Part shown: piece after piece, positions 9,034-18,700 of the stretch | Layout: every line of letters begins with the position of its first letter | Numbering within the stretch: position 1 is the first letter of the stretch | Source: Candidatus Faecalibacterium faecipullorum | GTDB lineage: Bacteria; Bacillota; Clostridia; Oscillospirales; Ruminococcaceae | DNA length: 38,767 nt | Direction: 5' to 3' | Assembly: GCA_019118985.1 (NCBI GenBank) | Contig: DWXX01000096.1 | Coordinates: 1-38,767 of the forward strand | Position numbers and translations under genes: made by a program | Notes under the pieces: model-generated | What the model saw: only the letters and a program-made list of their open reading frames with translations | Databases searched by the model: none | Told to the model about the DNA's origin: nothing

Positions 9034-10116
9034 ATGAGTGAGACCCAGAAATACCGTACCCTCTGCTGCCGCGAGCAGTGGCTGGGCGGCATCTTTGACA
9101 AGATCGAATGCCGGGGCGACGCGCTGGGCCTGGCCGATGGGGCCTACGCCGGGGCGGTCTGCCTGCCGCCGGTGGACAGCGGCGAGGCGGGCTTTGCCTG
9201 GGGGCGGCTGCGGCTGCTGGCCGAGGTGCCGGCCGAAGCGTCGGTCCGGGTGTACGCCCGGGCATCCGATCAGCCGGGGTGGCCGGAGCGGGAGGCCCTG
9301 TGGGGCAGACCCCTCGACCCCGACACCCTGGAAAGGCTGTTCGGCCCGCCGGCGGCGCAGACCGACCTGTTGCTGCAAAAGACCGGCCGCTGGCTGTGGG
9401 TCGCCCTGGAGCTGACCGCCGGCGGCCCCGAAAAGCCCCGGGTGGACGGGCTGTCCCTCTGGATGGCGGGGGACCACATGGTGGATTACCTGCCGGCCAT
9501 CTACCGCGGGCAGGACTTTACCTGGCGGTACCTGTCCATCTTCAACACCCTGTTCCAGGGGGTGGAAGAGGAGCTGGATGGCCTGCCCCGGCAGCTGGAC
9601 CCGGCGAGCGCGGGGGACAGCATGGTGGAATTTCTGGCCCGGTGGCTGTGCATGGAGCCGGAACAGGGCGAGGAACACCTGCGCGAGCGGCTGGGCGGCA
9701 TCCTGGAAGAATACGAGACCATGTACACCGTCGAGGGGGTGCGGCGGACCGCCGCCCGCCTGACCGGACAGGAGCCGTTCATCATCGAGCACTTCGCGGT
9801 CGACCCCAACGACCCTGCCTGCCGCAACCCGGCGCTCTACCGCCGGCTGTACGGCGAGGACCCCTACCGCTTTTTCCTGCTTTTGCCCCAGGGCACCTTT
9901 GAAAAACAGCAGGACATGGAGCGGTTCATCGAGCGGATGGGCCAGCTGACCCCGGCCGAGACCGAGATGGAGCTGGTGCTGCTCAAACCCTGCATCCAAC
10001 TGGACTGGCACACCTATCTGGGGATCAACTCCCGGATCGGAGATTATATCCCGGCGGCCATCGACGACTCGGTGACCATCCACTATGACACGACGATTGG
10101 AGGAGCATACGAATGA
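9034..10116 (+). CDS. Tail protein I-like baseplate component
   Basis: 360 residues; GAGGAG precedes the ATG. The recognisable part is residues about 148-270: DYLPAIYRGQDFTWRYLSIF, then LFQGVEEELDGLPRQLDP, FLARWLCMEPEQG, and YTVEGVRRTAARLTG. This is the P2-gpI type phage tail protein pattern also found in eCIS clusters. The first 140 residues are beta-rich and not assigned. In phage P2 gpI lies in the baseplate wedge close to the fibres. The stop overlaps the start of the following gene (ATGA), suggesting a matched product ratio with it. Confidence 0.82.
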   Translation: MSETQKYRTLCCREQWLGGIFDKIECRGDALGLADGAYAGAVCLPPVDSGEAGFAWGRLRLLAEVPAEASVRVYARASDQPGWPEREALWGRPLDPDTLERLFGPPAAQTDLLLQKTGRWLWVALELTAGGPEKPRVDGLSLWMAGDHMVDYLPAIYRGQDFTWRYLSIFNTLFQGVEEELDGLPRQLDPASAGDSMVEFLARWLCMEPEQGEEHLRERLGGILEEYETMYTVEGVRRTAARLTGQEPFIIEHFAVDPNDPACRNPALYRRLYGEDPYRFFLLLPQGTFEKQQDMERFIERMGQLTPAETEMELVLLKPCIQLDWHTYLGINSRIGDYIPAAIDDSVTIHYDTTIGGAYE

Positions 10117-11894
10117 GTGGGAACACGGACTTTTTCCCTGTGGTGCGCAACCGCTATTTTTACGGCAAACTGCTGACCGTCCGCGACTTTGAGGTCGAGC
10201 AAAACTATCAGCGCAGAAAGACCCAGCTGCTCAGCCGTCTGTCCCTGGGGGCCGGGGTGGTCTGCGGCCTTGGGGTCAGCGCGAGCGACGACACCACCCT
10301 CCTGATCGAAAGCGGCATGGCGCTGGATTACCAGGGCCGCATGGTGGTGGTGGAAGAGCCGCTGCTGCGCAAGCTGCAGATGATCGAAGGGCAGGAGACC
10401 CTGCAGGGGCAGGACAGCGCCTACCTCTGCCTGGGCTACGACGAGACCGACATCGAGCCGGTCAACGCCGTGGGCGCCGACACCGGCGCGAGCCGCCAGT
10501 GCAATATGACCAGCGAGGGGTACCGGCTGTTCTTGACCGCGCAGCCCCCCGAGTTCCGCAGCCTGCTGGAAGCCGGCGGCCACGACAACGTCTCGGTGCT
10601 GTACGCAAGCAAGGAGCTGACGCTGGTGCTGACCGCGCCCGAGGCCGTCTGCGCCGGCGAGGAGTTCACCGTCGAGGTGCTGGTGGTCAAGAACGAGCGC
10701 ACCCCGCCGGTGCAGTTCCGCCTGGAGGGCGAGAGCGCCTTTGTGGACAGCGGCGACGGCCGCATCCGCCTGGAGTTCCGCGAAAGCGCCGAGGAAAAGC
10801 GCCGGGTCTACACCGCGTCCTTCCAGCTCAAGGCGCGGCAGCTGGCCGGGGTGGACAGCCCGCTGTTCCCCACCGGGGGCGAGATCAACCTCGAGCTGGG
10901 CAGCCACAGCTACAAGAACTACATCGAGATCAACACCCGCTGCCACCTGTGCGAAAACCAGGACGAGCTGGAAGAGCGCGGCCAGCGCACCGATAACCTC
11001 GAGCGGCACCTGCGCGGGCGGGACATCCCCATCTATCTGGCAAAGCTGGAGCTGATCCACTCGGCGGGCAGCATGTTCCTGGCGTCGGTGACCAACCTGC
11101 CCTTCCATCAGCGGCTGGGCCGCCAGGGCGGCAAGGCCGGCGGGCAGGAGCTGCAGGCCGTCACCACCTCGGTGCGCAGCCTGGAATACTGGCAGAAGCC
11201 GGACGTCAAGTCGGTCTACCAGCCCTCCACCGGCGCGCTGCACTTCGACTTCGGCATCCCTGCGCCGGAGCAGTATGACTACGCCGTCTCCCACGGGACG
11301 GTGGACCTGACCATGCCCGGCGGGCTGCGGGTGAACAGCAGGGTCTATTCCGACGAGATCGCCCACGGCCTTGGGCCCGGCGCGGTGGATGTGCGGCTGA
11401 GCGTCGAGTTCGCCGACCCGTCCGCCGACGGCGAGACCGCCCTCTACTTCGGCAACAGCGAGATCTTCCGGGGCAAGACCGCCCCCACCACCCCGCCGTG
11501 GGTGGAGGCTGCGGCCCTGGTCTACCCCCAGCGGGGCACCATGCGGATCGGCCTGTGGCTGCACGACATGGTGGAGGGCAACCGCCTGACCGTCCACTAC
11601 TTTGCCCAGAAGCCCGAGCGGGACACCAGCCGCATCCTGGCCCAGCGCCAGGTCAGCCTGACGGTGACCCCCGAGTTCTCCCACGTCAGCCGCCGCGGCA
11701 CCCTGCGGATGCAGGCCGAGGTGGTGGGCAGCGAGGACAAGGGCGTGCAGTGGACCATCAGCGGCGAGGGCGGCGGCTCGATCGACCGCAACGGCGTCTA
11801 TCAGGCGCCCGAGACCCCGGGCACCTATGAGATCGTCGCCACAGCCAGCGCCGATGAGAATGTGCGCGCCAGCGCATTTGTGATCGTAGACTGA
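10113..11894 (+). CDS. CIS-associated protein with C-terminal Ig-like domain, possible fibre or surface component
   Basis: 593 residues, ATGA-coupled to the tail-I-like gene. The opening FFPVVRNRYFYGKLLTVRDF with LSLGAGVVCGLGV is a motif I have seen in proteins next to eCIS baseplate genes; its function is not established. The middle (about 165-470) is beta-rich, with two stretches resembling Ig or jelly-roll strands. The last 85 residues (about 510-593) look like a bacterial Ig-like domain: VTPEFSHVSRRGTLRMQAEV, VQWTISGEGGGSIDRNGVYQ, ending GTYEIVATASADENVRASAF. Ig-like ends and the place right after tail-I suggest a fibre or a baseplate-to-envelope adaptor. No signal peptide is seen, so it would act as part of the particle. 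Function is inference. Confidence 0.7.
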   Translation: MSGNTDFFPVVRNRYFYGKLLTVRDFEVEQNYQRRKTQLLSRLSLGAGVVCGLGVSASDDTTLLIESGMALDYQGRMVVVEEPLLRKLQMIEGQETLQGQDSAYLCLGYDETDIEPVNAVGADTGASRQCNMTSEGYRLFLTAQPPEFRSLLEAGGHDNVSVLYASKELTLVLTAPEAVCAGEEFTVEVLVVKNERTPPVQFRLEGESAFVDSGDGRIRLEFRESAEEKRRVYTASFQLKARQLAGVDSPLFPTGGEINLELGSHSYKNYIEINTRCHLCENQDELEERGQRTDNLERHLRGRDIPIYLAKLELIHSAGSMFLASVTNLPFHQRLGRQGGKAGGQELQAVTTSVRSLEYWQKPDVKSVYQPSTGALHFDFGIPAPEQYDYAVSHGTVDLTMPGGLRVNSRVYSDEIAHGLGPGAVDVRLSVEFADPSADGETALYFGNSEIFRGKTAPTTPPWVEAAALVYPQRGTMRIGLWLHDMVEGNRLTVHYFAQKPERDTSRILAQRQVSLTVTPEFSHVSRRGTLRMQAEVVGSEDKGVQWTISGEGGGSIDRNGVYQAPETPGTYEIVATASADENVRASAFVIVD

Positions 11895-11917
11895 ACCAAG
11901 CGGGAGGGGGAACATCC

Positions 11918-12655
11918 ATGAACACGGTGCTGATCCGCGAGCGATACAAGGTGGTGCGGGTGCTGTACAGCGAGCCGGACTATGCCTTTGTGGAAGCGGT
12001 GGACATCCAGGAGCGGGAGACCCCCACCCGTCAGATCAACCTGTACGAGGGGGAGCTGCTGCACCGGTACGGCCGGCTGTGCGCCGGCATCGACCCGGCC
12101 GACTGCCCGGCCTTCCAGGGAATGTTCCTGTGCGGGGACACCCTGGCGGCGGTGTTTGAGGACTGCGGGGGCGAGACCATCGATCAGGTGTTTTACAAGG
12201 GGGACCGGTGGCCCCTGGCCGACCGGCTGGCGTTTGCCGAACTGGTGCTGCACCGCGCGCTGGAAATGGCAAACCTGCCCCCCGAGATCTCCTGCGCGGC
12301 CATGCTGAGCGAAAACCTCTTTGTGGACGCGGAGGAGCGTCGGGTGCGGCTGCGGTATATGCTGCGGCCCCTGCCCGATATGACCGCGCGGGAGCTGCCC
12401 CTGCTGGCCGGGGATCAGGTGAAAAAGATCCTGCCCCGGCGGTGGGACGCCCTGGAGGCGGAGCTGGCGTTCCTGGATGAGCTGGACGCGGGCTGCTTCC
12501 GCGCCATCGTGCCCCTGTACGCCCGGTGGCGGGCTGCCCGGGCCGACATCCAGGCGCAGCAGGAGGAATTTGAGAGCAAGAACATTCTCAGCCGTGCCAT
12601 AGCGCTCATCAAGCTGCGGCTGAAACGATGGAAAAAGCGGAGGGCCCGTCGATGA
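11918..12655 (+). CDS. Unassigned protein, possible degenerate protein-kinase fold
   Basis: 245 residues, GGGAGGGGG upstream of the ATG. I do not recognise it outright. The layout recalls a eukaryotic-like kinase that has lost its catalytic residues: strands at the start (ERYKVVRVLYSEPDYAFVEA), a helix ending in LVLHRALEMANL, then SCAAMLSENLFVDAEERRVR where an active kinase would have the HRDLKPENILLD loop followed by a DFG. Neither the HRD nor the DFG aspartate is present. No membrane segment is seen; the last 25 residues are strongly basic (KLRLKRWKKRRARR). It is ATGA-coupled to the cyclase-like receptor, so they may work together. The kinase reading is a guess from pattern only. Confidence 0.5.
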   Translation: MNTVLIRERYKVVRVLYSEPDYAFVEAVDIQERETPTRQINLYEGELLHRYGRLCAGIDPADCPAFQGMFLCGDTLAAVFEDCGGETIDQVFYKGDRWPLADRLAFAELVLHRALEMANLPPEISCAAMLSENLFVDAEERRVRLRYMLRPLPDMTARELPLLAGDQVKKILPRRWDALEAELAFLDELDAGCFRAIVPLYARWRAARADIQAQQEEFESKNILSRAIALIKLRLKRWKKRRARR

Positions 12656-15258
12656 GTGTTGGCAGAAGAATCATCCTTTTCCTCTCGCTGCTGGTGCTGG
12701 CCGTATGCTCGGCGTCGATGCTGGCCGGCCCGGCAGTGTGGGAGTATGCCTCGGTGCTGCGGTACGGCTGGGGGCGTCAGCCCTATGAGGCGGCGGCGGT
12801 GGGCACCGACGGCCTGGCCGCCGCGGCCGGCTGGGACGGCGGCGCGCTGCGGCTGCGGCTGTTCGACCTGGAGGGCCGGGCAGTGGGCAGCTGGGCCGTC
12901 GACCTGCCGCAGGAGGCGGGGGGGACCATCGCGTCCCTCTACCCCTGCCGGGAGAATCTGGTCTATCTGGGGGTGTACAGCCCCGACGCAACCACCCTGT
13001 CGGTCTACCGGCTGACCAGGGCGGGGGGCGCCGAGCTATTATTGGAGCAGGAGTGCCGGGGGGCGTCCGCTGCAGCGCGCAGGGACGGGACCCGGCTATC
13101 GGTGTTTTCTCAGGACGGCAACACGGCCTCCTTCGTGGTGCTGTCTGACGGCTATGCCACCGGCTATACCTGCCCGGTGGCCGACGGCGGCCTGGTGGAG
13201 CTGGGCAGCCAGCCGCTGGGCGGCGCGCGCACCGCGGCGGTGCTGCCCGACGGCAGCCTGGTCCTGGGCGGGCCGGGCGCGCTGACGGTGGACGGGCAGC
13301 AGAACCCCGGCGTCACCGCAAGCCAGCTGCCCGCCCGGCTGACCCGCCGCGGGGTGGGCCTGTACTACATCGACGGGGCGGACCTGGGGGTCTATTACAG
13401 CGATCTGACCAACGCCCATGTGCGGCGGGTGCTGTCGCTGCAGGAGGCTGCGGCGGGCCATCGGGTCAGCAGCGTCTCGCTGACGGCGGACGGCCGCGCT
13501 TTGCTGCTGCTGGACGGCCACACCCTGCTGCTGGCAGGGGAGGAGGGCTCCACATTGCTGGAGGAGCTGCTCTACCCCACGGCTGCCCACTGCGCCTTGA
13601 TGCTGGCGCTGCTGGTGCTGGCCGCGGCGGCTGCGGCGGCGCTGGTGTGGTACCTGCTCTGCGGGCGGCGGCGGTGCTGGGCCCCCATGGCCCTGCAGTG
13701 GGGCTGCCTGCTGGCGGCGCTGGCCCTGGCGGGCGCGCTGGGGCTGCGCTATGGCGTCGAGCTGCCGGCGCAGAGCCGTCAGGCGGAGGAAGAACGCTTC
13801 CGCGTGGTGGACGGCGTGCTGCAGGCGGCGCAGGCGGACAGGGGCTATCAGCCGCTGACCGGCCTTGACAGCCTTTCGGCGGCCGGCACCCTGGCCGACG
13901 AGCAGCTGCCCGGCACCCTTTCGGCGGCGCTGGGCGGCATCTACGGCGGGGCCTACCGGGACGTCACCGTGACGGCGGCGTACTTACAGGACGGGCTGTG
14001 GCGCCTGCCCGACGGCAGCCTGGCCGCCCTCGATTCCGCCTTTGACCCGGCCCTGGCCGAGGCTGCGGCGGCCGGCCCCGCCCGCAGCCAGAGCGGCGAT
14101 GTGTTCCGCTGCTGCTTCCGGCAGGGGGACTGGGCGCTGACCGTCGCCCTGCGGCAGGACGCCGCGCCGGACGCCTTTGCGGCCGGGTGGTGGCTGCTGG
14201 CGGTGGCGGCGCTGGCCATTGTGATCCTGCTGGCGGTGGGCCGTGACGTCCGCCGCCTGACGGCGGCCACCGCCGGCCTGCTGAACGGGGAGGGGCGGCT
14301 GCGCCTTGCCACCGGCGACGAGCTGGCCGGGATGGCCACCACCCTGTCCAGCACGGCCGACGCGCTGGACGCCCAGAGCCGCGCCCGGGACGACCTGGAG
14401 CGGGCTTACCGGCGGTTTGTGCCCGAGCAGCTGCTGACGTTGCTGGGCAAGCAGTCCATCCAGCAGGTGGACAAGAGCACCTTCGTCTCCCGCCGGATGG
14501 CGGTGATGCAGGTACATTTCGCCTTCCCCGAGCCGCTGTACACCCAGCAGGCCAACAGCCGCCTGCTGTTCGACAGCGTCAACCAGGTCATCGAGCGCAC
14601 CTCCAACCTGGCCACCCGGAACGGGGGGACGGTGTTCCACTTCTCCTACGACGGCTACGACGTGGTGATGGAGAACGACAGCCGGAAGGTCATCAGCACG
14701 GCGGTGGCCATCCAGCAGGAGGTGCTTGCCTTCAACGAGGGGCGCGTGCGGGAGGGGATGCCCACCGTCCGCTTCCACATCGCGCTGGATGTGGGGGACG
14801 TGCTGCTGGGCGTCGTCGGCGACAGCGCCCGGATGGAGCCCACCACCATTTCCACCAGCTTCTCGGTGGTGCGGGAGCTGGTCGGCCTGTCCGGCCGGCT
14901 GGAGGCCCGCATCCTCTGCACCGAGTCGGTGATCGACGGCGCGGGCGAGTATGGCAGCCGCTACCTCGGCAAGTGCTGGCTGGACGACGAGGCCATCCGC
15001 GTCTACGAGATCTTCGACGGGGACGACTACAGCGTCCGCAAGAGCAAATCGCAGACGGTCGGCCGCTTCAGCCAGGGGGTGTACGCCCTCTACAGCGGCG
15101 AGACCGCCCAGGCCAAGCGGATCTTCCTGGAGCTGGTCCACAACGACCCCGCCGACGGCGGCGCGCGGTACTACCTGTACCTGGCCGACCGGATGGAGCG
15201 GGACCCCGAGCTCGTCTGCGGCCTCAACCCGCGGCGGGCCGAGCAAAGGAGGAATTGA
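12652..15258 (+). CDS. Membrane receptor with HAMP and degenerate class III nucleotidyl-cyclase-like domain
   Basis: 868 residues from the ATG overlapping the previous stop (GGAGGG 7 bases upstream; an ATG at 12628 is less likely). Order: TM helix (about 6-26), a beta-rich outer domain (about 40-310), a pair of TM helices (about 313-335 and 343-366), a second outer domain (about 370-510), TM (about 512-530), a HAMP-like linker (531-590), a cyclase-like domain (about 590-770), and a short TPR-like end (GVYALYSGETAQAKRIFLEL). The family entry FVPEQLLTLLGKQSI is clear. At the usual first metal aspartate the sequence reads MAVMQVHFAF (His at about 622), while SYDGYD (665-670) keeps an Asp. The VNxxxR motif reads VGLSGR, losing Asn. 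So a true cyclase activity is doubtful; a nucleotide or protein sensor role fits better. Confidence 0.75.
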   Translation: MSVGRRIILFLSLLVLAVCSASMLAGPAVWEYASVLRYGWGRQPYEAAAVGTDGLAAAAGWDGGALRLRLFDLEGRAVGSWAVDLPQEAGGTIASLYPCRENLVYLGVYSPDATTLSVYRLTRAGGAELLLEQECRGASAAARRDGTRLSVFSQDGNTASFVVLSDGYATGYTCPVADGGLVELGSQPLGGARTAAVLPDGSLVLGGPGALTVDGQQNPGVTASQLPARLTRRGVGLYYIDGADLGVYYSDLTNAHVRRVLSLQEAAAGHRVSSVSLTADGRALLLLDGHTLLLAGEEGSTLLEELLYPTAAHCALMLALLVLAAAAAAALVWYLLCGRRRCWAPMALQWGCLLAALALAGALGLRYGVELPAQSRQAEEERFRVVDGVLQAAQADRGYQPLTGLDSLSAAGTLADEQLPGTLSAALGGIYGGAYRDVTVTAAYLQDGLWRLPDGSLAALDSAFDPALAEAAAAGPARSQSGDVFRCCFRQGDWALTVALRQDAAPDAFAAGWWLLAVAALAIVILLAVGRDVRRLTAATAGLLNGEGRLRLATGDELAGMATTLSSTADALDAQSRARDDLERAYRRFVPEQLLTLLGKQSIQQVDKSTFVSRRMAVMQVHFAFPEPLYTQQANSRLLFDSVNQVIERTSNLATRNGGTVFHFSYDGYDVVMENDSRKVISTAVAIQQEVLAFNEGRVREGMPTVRFHIALDVGDVLLGVVGDSARMEPTTISTSFSVVRELVGLSGRLEARILCTESVIDGAGEYGSRYLGKCWLDDEAIRVYEIFDGDDYSVRKSKSQTVGRFSQGVYALYSGETAQAKRIFLELVHNDPADGGARYYLYLADRMERDPELVCGLNPRRAEQRRN

Positions 15259-15261
15259 GCC

Positions 15262-15684
15262 ATGGCCGTATCACCTCTTGAGCTGCTGCAGCGGCAGGCG
15301 GAAAGCGCCGTCCGCCGCGAAGTCAGCCGGCAGACCGCGCAGGTGCGCCGGCAGCTGAGCCTGGTGGACCAGGTGCGGCAGATGTCCCGCCGGGCGGAGC
15401 AGACGCTGGACGGCGCGGCCCGCTCGGCCGCGGCCAGGCTGACCGGCGCTGATGAGGCGCAGCGCCCCGCGGGGGACCTTGCCCCCGACGACGCCCCCGA
15501 ACAGGAGGGGCCCGTCGTCTGTGCGGACGGCTATGTCCGGCGCTCGCCGGTGCAGCGCTACCGCCGCCCCAAAAACCGCCGGTGGCTGCGCCGGGCGGTG
15601 GGGGTGGCGCTGCTGGCGGTGCTGGCCGTGCTGCTGGCCATGGCCCTGTGGCGCAGCGGGCTGATCCGTATGCGGCTGTTCTGA
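15262..15684 (+). CDS. Small tail-anchored membrane protein of unknown function
   Basis: 140 residues; GGAGG sits between the previous stop and this ATG. Residues 1-60 are predicted to form a long charged amphipathic helix rich in Arg, Gln and Ala (RREVSRQTAQVRRQLSLVDQ). The middle is acidic and Pro-rich. A single hydrophobic segment near the C-terminus (about 113-131, VGVALLAVLAVLLAMALW) follows a KNRRWLRR positive patch, so most of the protein should face the cytoplasm. No family recognised. It lies between two large membrane proteins of the operon and may be an adaptor between them and the CIS baseplate; this is inference from position. Confidence 0.65.
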   Translation: MAVSPLELLQRQAESAVRREVSRQTAQVRRQLSLVDQVRQMSRRAEQTLDGAARSAAARLTGADEAQRPAGDLAPDDAPEQEGPVVCADGYVRRSPVQRYRRPKNRRWLRRAVGVALLAVLAVLLAMALWRSGLIRMRLF

Positions 15685-15755
15685 CAGGGCCCTGAGAGGG
15701 CTGAACGAGAGGGGGCCCCGCCCCGCCGGGAAGCCATGTGGGAGGACGACGTACA

Positions 15756-18700
15756 TTGCTGAACTTTTTTATGAACCAGATGTCCCGCACAGTCGGGGTG
15801 TTTTTCCGGACCATCCGCGCATTTTTCAACCGCAGGATCATGGCGGTGTCGACCTATCTGCGCAGGGTGACCAACTTTTCCCGCCATGCCATGAAGGTGG
15901 CCACCAGCTCGATGCAGACGGTGGCGTCGGCTGTCAAAAAGCCCACCCGGCGGGAGGATTATGTCGAGACGTCGCAGCTGTTCATCGCCAAGTCTTTTCT
16001 GATCAAGATGGCGCTGCTGCTGGCGGCGCTGGGGCTGATCGGCTACTTTCTGGTCTGGCCGTTCATCCTCAGCCACTTTTTCACCGTCCGCTTCTATGTG
16101 CAGGACAGCCGCGTCCCCGACTGGTCGGGGCGGGTGATCGTCTTTTCCGACCCGGAAAAGACTCTCCCCCTCTACGCCGGCCGGCTGGAAGAGGGCGTAT
16201 TGCAGGGGCGCGGCGAGGACTACGATGAAAACGGCCTGCTGGCCTACGAGGGGCAGTTCCTGGACGGCGTCCGCTCGGGGGAGGGCACGGCCTATGAGGA
16301 CGGCGTCCTCTGCTATGAGGGGCAGTTCGCCGGCGGCCTGTACGAGGGGCGCGGGCGGCGCTACCAGGACGGCGCCCTTGCCTACGAGGGCAGCTTTGCC
16401 GCCGGCGTGGCCAGCGGCGAGGGGGTAGCCTACTACCCCAACGGGCAGGAAGCCTACCGCGGCCAGTTTGCAAACGACCTCTACGAGGGGCAGGGCGCCG
16501 CCTACACCGAGGCGGGGGACAAGCTCTACGAGGGCAGCTTTGCCCGGGGGCTGTACAACGGCAGCGGCCGGCTGTACCTGGGCGACAACCAGTGGATCAC
16601 CGCCGAGTTCCAGGACGGGCAGCCCGCCGGCGTGGTGCAGTGGTACAAGGGCGGCCGCCTCTATTATGAGGGCGAGTGGGCCGACGGGCGGCCCCAGGGC
16701 TACGGCGCGCTCTACAACAAGGCGGGGGAGACAGTCTATCAGGGCCAGTTCAGCCGCGGTACCCTGGACGGCGGCTGGCTGCTGAGCCTGCCGGTGGAGG
16801 AGCTGCGCGCCGCCCTCGGGGCAGAGGCGGCCACCACCGTCAGCGCGGACGGCGGCTTTTTGATCGAGGGCAGGACCCTCGGGCTGACCGCCCTGTGCTC
16901 CTTCCAGACCGAAGAGGAGGAGAGCGCCGTCTACGCCGTCTACCTGACCGCCCCGCGGGAGGCCGGCTGGGCTGGGCTGCTGCCGGGCGACGAGGCGAGC
17001 CTGCCCGAGTGGCCGGCGGGGGCGGTGCAGCAGCGCGGCAGCGCGAGCTTTGCCCCCCTCGATACCATGAACCTTGCCCCCGGGGTGTACCAGGCCCTGG
17101 CGGTGAGCTGTGAGAACTACGAAGCCACCTGCCTCTACGATGAAAACGGCGACGCCGTCCTGCTGGGATGGCGGGCGCAGGGCGCGGCCCCCGGCCTGCT
17201 CGACCTGACCGCCCTGGCGGACAGCGCCGGCGCCGGCAGCGACGGGCAGATGGCGGCCTTCCTGGCGTCGCTGGACCTGGGCGAAGGCAGCGCCGCCGAC
17301 GCGGCCGCCGAGAACCCCTACTACGGCAAGAAAGACCCGGCCGAGGCCCTGGCCTTCTGCACCACGGTGGACCAGGCGGAAAGCCTGATCGACGCCATGC
17401 TGCTCTACTGGGAGAACGCCGAGCGCCAGGTGGCCCTGGAAGAAAACCTGACCCGCGCCCGCGAGCTGCTGGCCGACGCCGAGAGCAGCCAGGCCATGGC
17501 GGCCGCCGACGAGGAGGCGCTGGCCGCCCTCGAGGACGAGGTCACCGAGCTGGAAGGCGGGGTGCAGTCCTGCCAGGCGCAGCGGTCGCTGGCCATGCTG
17601 CAGGGCCAGGCCGCCGGCATCGACGATATTTCGGCCTATGCCCTCGACCAGCTGCTGCTCTGCTTTGACCCGTCGGTGACCGACAGCAGTCTGTTTGCCC
17701 AGGCGGCCACCGCCTACGCCCAGTCCACCCAGCGGGACACCACCGAAGCCCGGCTGGCCGGCATGACCTCGGTGGTCAACCTGACCGAGGACTACACCCA
17801 GGTGCAGACGGCGGTCAGCCGGTACGAGACGGCCCAGGCCAACGCCCAGACCGCCGCGGCCGGCTACGCCACCGGCAATCTGGACAAGGCCGGCTGGTAC
17901 GACGCCCTCTCGGCCCAGGCGGACGCCCGCAGCGCGGTCTGCGCGGCGCTGGCAGCCTTCGGGCGGGAGGCCAACCGTTTGAACACCCTCACCGGCGGGT
18001 GGGTGGCCACCAACTACGGGTGGTACACCGACCAGCTGGAGCCCCTCTTCCTGGCGGCGGCCGAGTCGGACGCCGCAGCCGAGGCCGAACAGGCCGCCGG
18101 CGTCTGGTGGGGGCAGAAGGCCATCCAGACCGTGGTCGGCTGGTTCGTGGACGACGAGGGCAACCCCTTCTATGGCGAAGCGGACCTGACCGAGGCCGTC
18201 GCCGGCCGCAAGAAGGCCGACAAGGCGGTCGAGGTACTGGACATCGCCTTTGCCTACTGGGAGCTGGCCGAGCGCCAGGCCGCCCTCGAAGAAGAACTGG
18301 ACCGCACCCGCGAGCTGCTGGACGAAAGCTCGTCCGACGCGCTGCAGGCCCACGCCGACGCCCTGCGCCAGGAGATCCGCAGCTGCCAGAGCCACCGGCT
18401 GCTGCTGGACGTGCAGGCCAAGACGGCGGGCGTGCTGGACATTGCCAAGTATGACCTGGGCGAGGCGCTGCTCTACTTTGACCCGGCGCTGCTGAACAGC
18501 ACCGAGCTGGCCCAGGCGGCCACCGAGTACGCCCTCGCCGCCGGCGATACGCCCGCCGCCGCCCGCGACAGCCTGATGGCGTCGCTGGCAAACCTGGTGG
18601 GCGACTACAGCCAGGCTGCCGACGCGCAGCGCCGCTGCACCGCCGCCGAAGAGGCCGCGGCCGCCGCCCGGGAGGCTTACGCCGCCGGCGCCGGCGCCAA

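Noticed and set aside
16180..16760. DNA-level tandem repeat or CRISPR-like array in the MORN part
   Set aside because: Repetition is at the protein level with diverged codons and no spacers; no CRISPR array was seen anywhere in the window.
15558..18395. 945-residue open frame on the - strand
   Set aside because: It lies opposite the MORN/coiled-coil gene, has no ribosome site and an Ala/Gly/Arg/His-rich make-up typical of antisense frames in GC-rich DNA.
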